NCBI GenBank assembly: GCA_037176905.1
Contig: JBBBWG010000515.1
Coordinates: forward strand, 1 to 29,517
From: Azolla pinnata
Lineage: Eukaryota > Streptophyta > Polypodiopsida > Salviniales > Salviniaceae
DNA length: 29,517 nucleotides
Direction: 5' to 3'
Part shown: positions 28,855-29,517 of the stretch, piece by piece
How positions within the stretch are numbered: position 1 is the first letter of the stretch
Layout of the letters: every line of letters starts with the position of its first letter
Translations under genes and position numbers: made by a program
The notes under the pieces: model-generated
What the model was told of the DNA's origin: nothing
The model's database searches: none
The model's input: only the letters and a program-made list of their open reading frames with translations

Positions 28855-29517
28855 ACCTTGGAAACCCGAACCCTAAACCCGAGAGCTTCAACCCCCCTAA
28901 ACCCTAAGCCGAATAAACCCTCGAACCTGCAGAAGCGATGGTGGCTCGAGTCGCATGTAATTGGTGTTGCACAAAGCTCGACAAGGTTAAGCTGCTTGCA
29001 TATCTTTTTCAGAGTCCTGAACCCAAGAGCCTAAGCCCCTAAACAAAACCCAGAGCCGAAGCCCTAAACCCTAGAATCTGAACCCTAAACCTTAGAACCT
29101 GAACCCTAAACCGTAAGCCTAATTAACCCTAATTCCTAAATCCCAAACCCTAATTCATAGAGCCCAAACCCTGACTCCTAGAGCCCAAGCCCAAAACCCT
29201 AATTCCTAGAGCCCAAACCCTAATTCCTAGAGCCCAAACCCTAATTCCTAGAGCCCAAACCTAAAACCCTAATTCCTAGATCCCAAACTCCAATTCCTAG
29301 AGCCCAAACCCTAATTCCTAGAGCCCAAACCCAAAACCCTAATTCCTAAATCCCAAACCCTAATTCCTAGAGCCCTAAACCTAAAACCTGAACCCTAAAC
29401 CGTAAGCCTAATTAACCCTAATTCCTAGAGCCCAAACCTAAAACCCTAATTCCTAGATCCCAAACCCAAAACCCTAGTTCCTAAATCCTAAACCCTAATT
29501 CCTAGAGCCCAAACCCT
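28855..29517. repeat. Second telomere-like degenerate block, with 21-bp and 289-bp periodicity
   Basis: Scattered CCCTAAA words from about 28855 become a dense array from about 29030 to the window end. The main unit is CCCTAATTCCTAGAGCCCAAA (about 21 bp). A higher-order copy is marked by GAACCCTAAACCGTAAGCCT at 29101 and again at 29390, a 289-bp period. The orientation is the same as in the block at 4403-5024. The block is truncated by the window edge. Confidence 0.9.

Overview
This is eukaryotic nuclear DNA from a land plant. The genes have many short GT-AG introns, there are degenerate plant-type telomere heptamers (CCCTAAA and variants) inside the window, and a plant-type V-ATPase c'' gene is present. 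Intergenic DNA is rich in microsatellites and minisatellites. A non-flowering plant (bryophyte, lycophyte or fern) would fit the compact genes, but I cannot fix the lineage from sequence alone. There is no prokaryotic operon, CRISPR array, phage, or intact transposon.

Layout. 1-480 is an AT-rich 89-bp palindromic tandem array. 830-1219 (+) is a single-exon gene for a secreted Gly/His-rich protein; its 3' end is tandemly duplicated. About 1640-4400 has no recognisable gene. 4403-5024 is a degenerate telomere-like block that stops less than 200 bp before the ATG of a four-exon V-ATPase c'' proteolipid gene (5211-7324, +). A hexamer-based minisatellite (8655-8920) precedes a ten-exon gene (about 9169-13835, +) for a helical, probably coiled-coil protein I cannot name. 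One of its introns carries a run of decayed exon-like units with splice-site-like ends.

Two minus-strand genes follow. 14576-16469 is a six-exon metallophosphoesterase of the YfcE/MJ0936 type with every expected metal-ligand motif. 17203-22337 is an eleven-exon gene whose 665-residue product resembles animal M1AP (meiosis 1 associated protein) and has a tandemly duplicated 42-residue unit in its tail. Both models were built by hand, and every exon junction is phase-consistent.

The right third is mostly low-complexity: GA, GAA, GAAGAC and AAT tracts, a GC-rich low-complexity ORF (24112-25191, -), a three-copy GAA/GGTTTCACAC array, four perfect-length 20-bp TTTAATTAATTAAT units, an orphan beta-amylase exon with a premature TAG (26554-26772, -), a weak small-gene candidate near 27694-28070 (-), and a second telomere-like block with a 289-bp higher-order repeat that runs off the end.

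The genes do not form a functional pathway. The V-ATPase gene is housekeeping, the M1AP-like gene is probably meiotic, and the phosphoesterase is of unknown substrate. The most interesting items are the M1AP-like gene, the cryptic-exon array, the telomeric block at the V-ATPase promoter and the broken beta-amylase exon.
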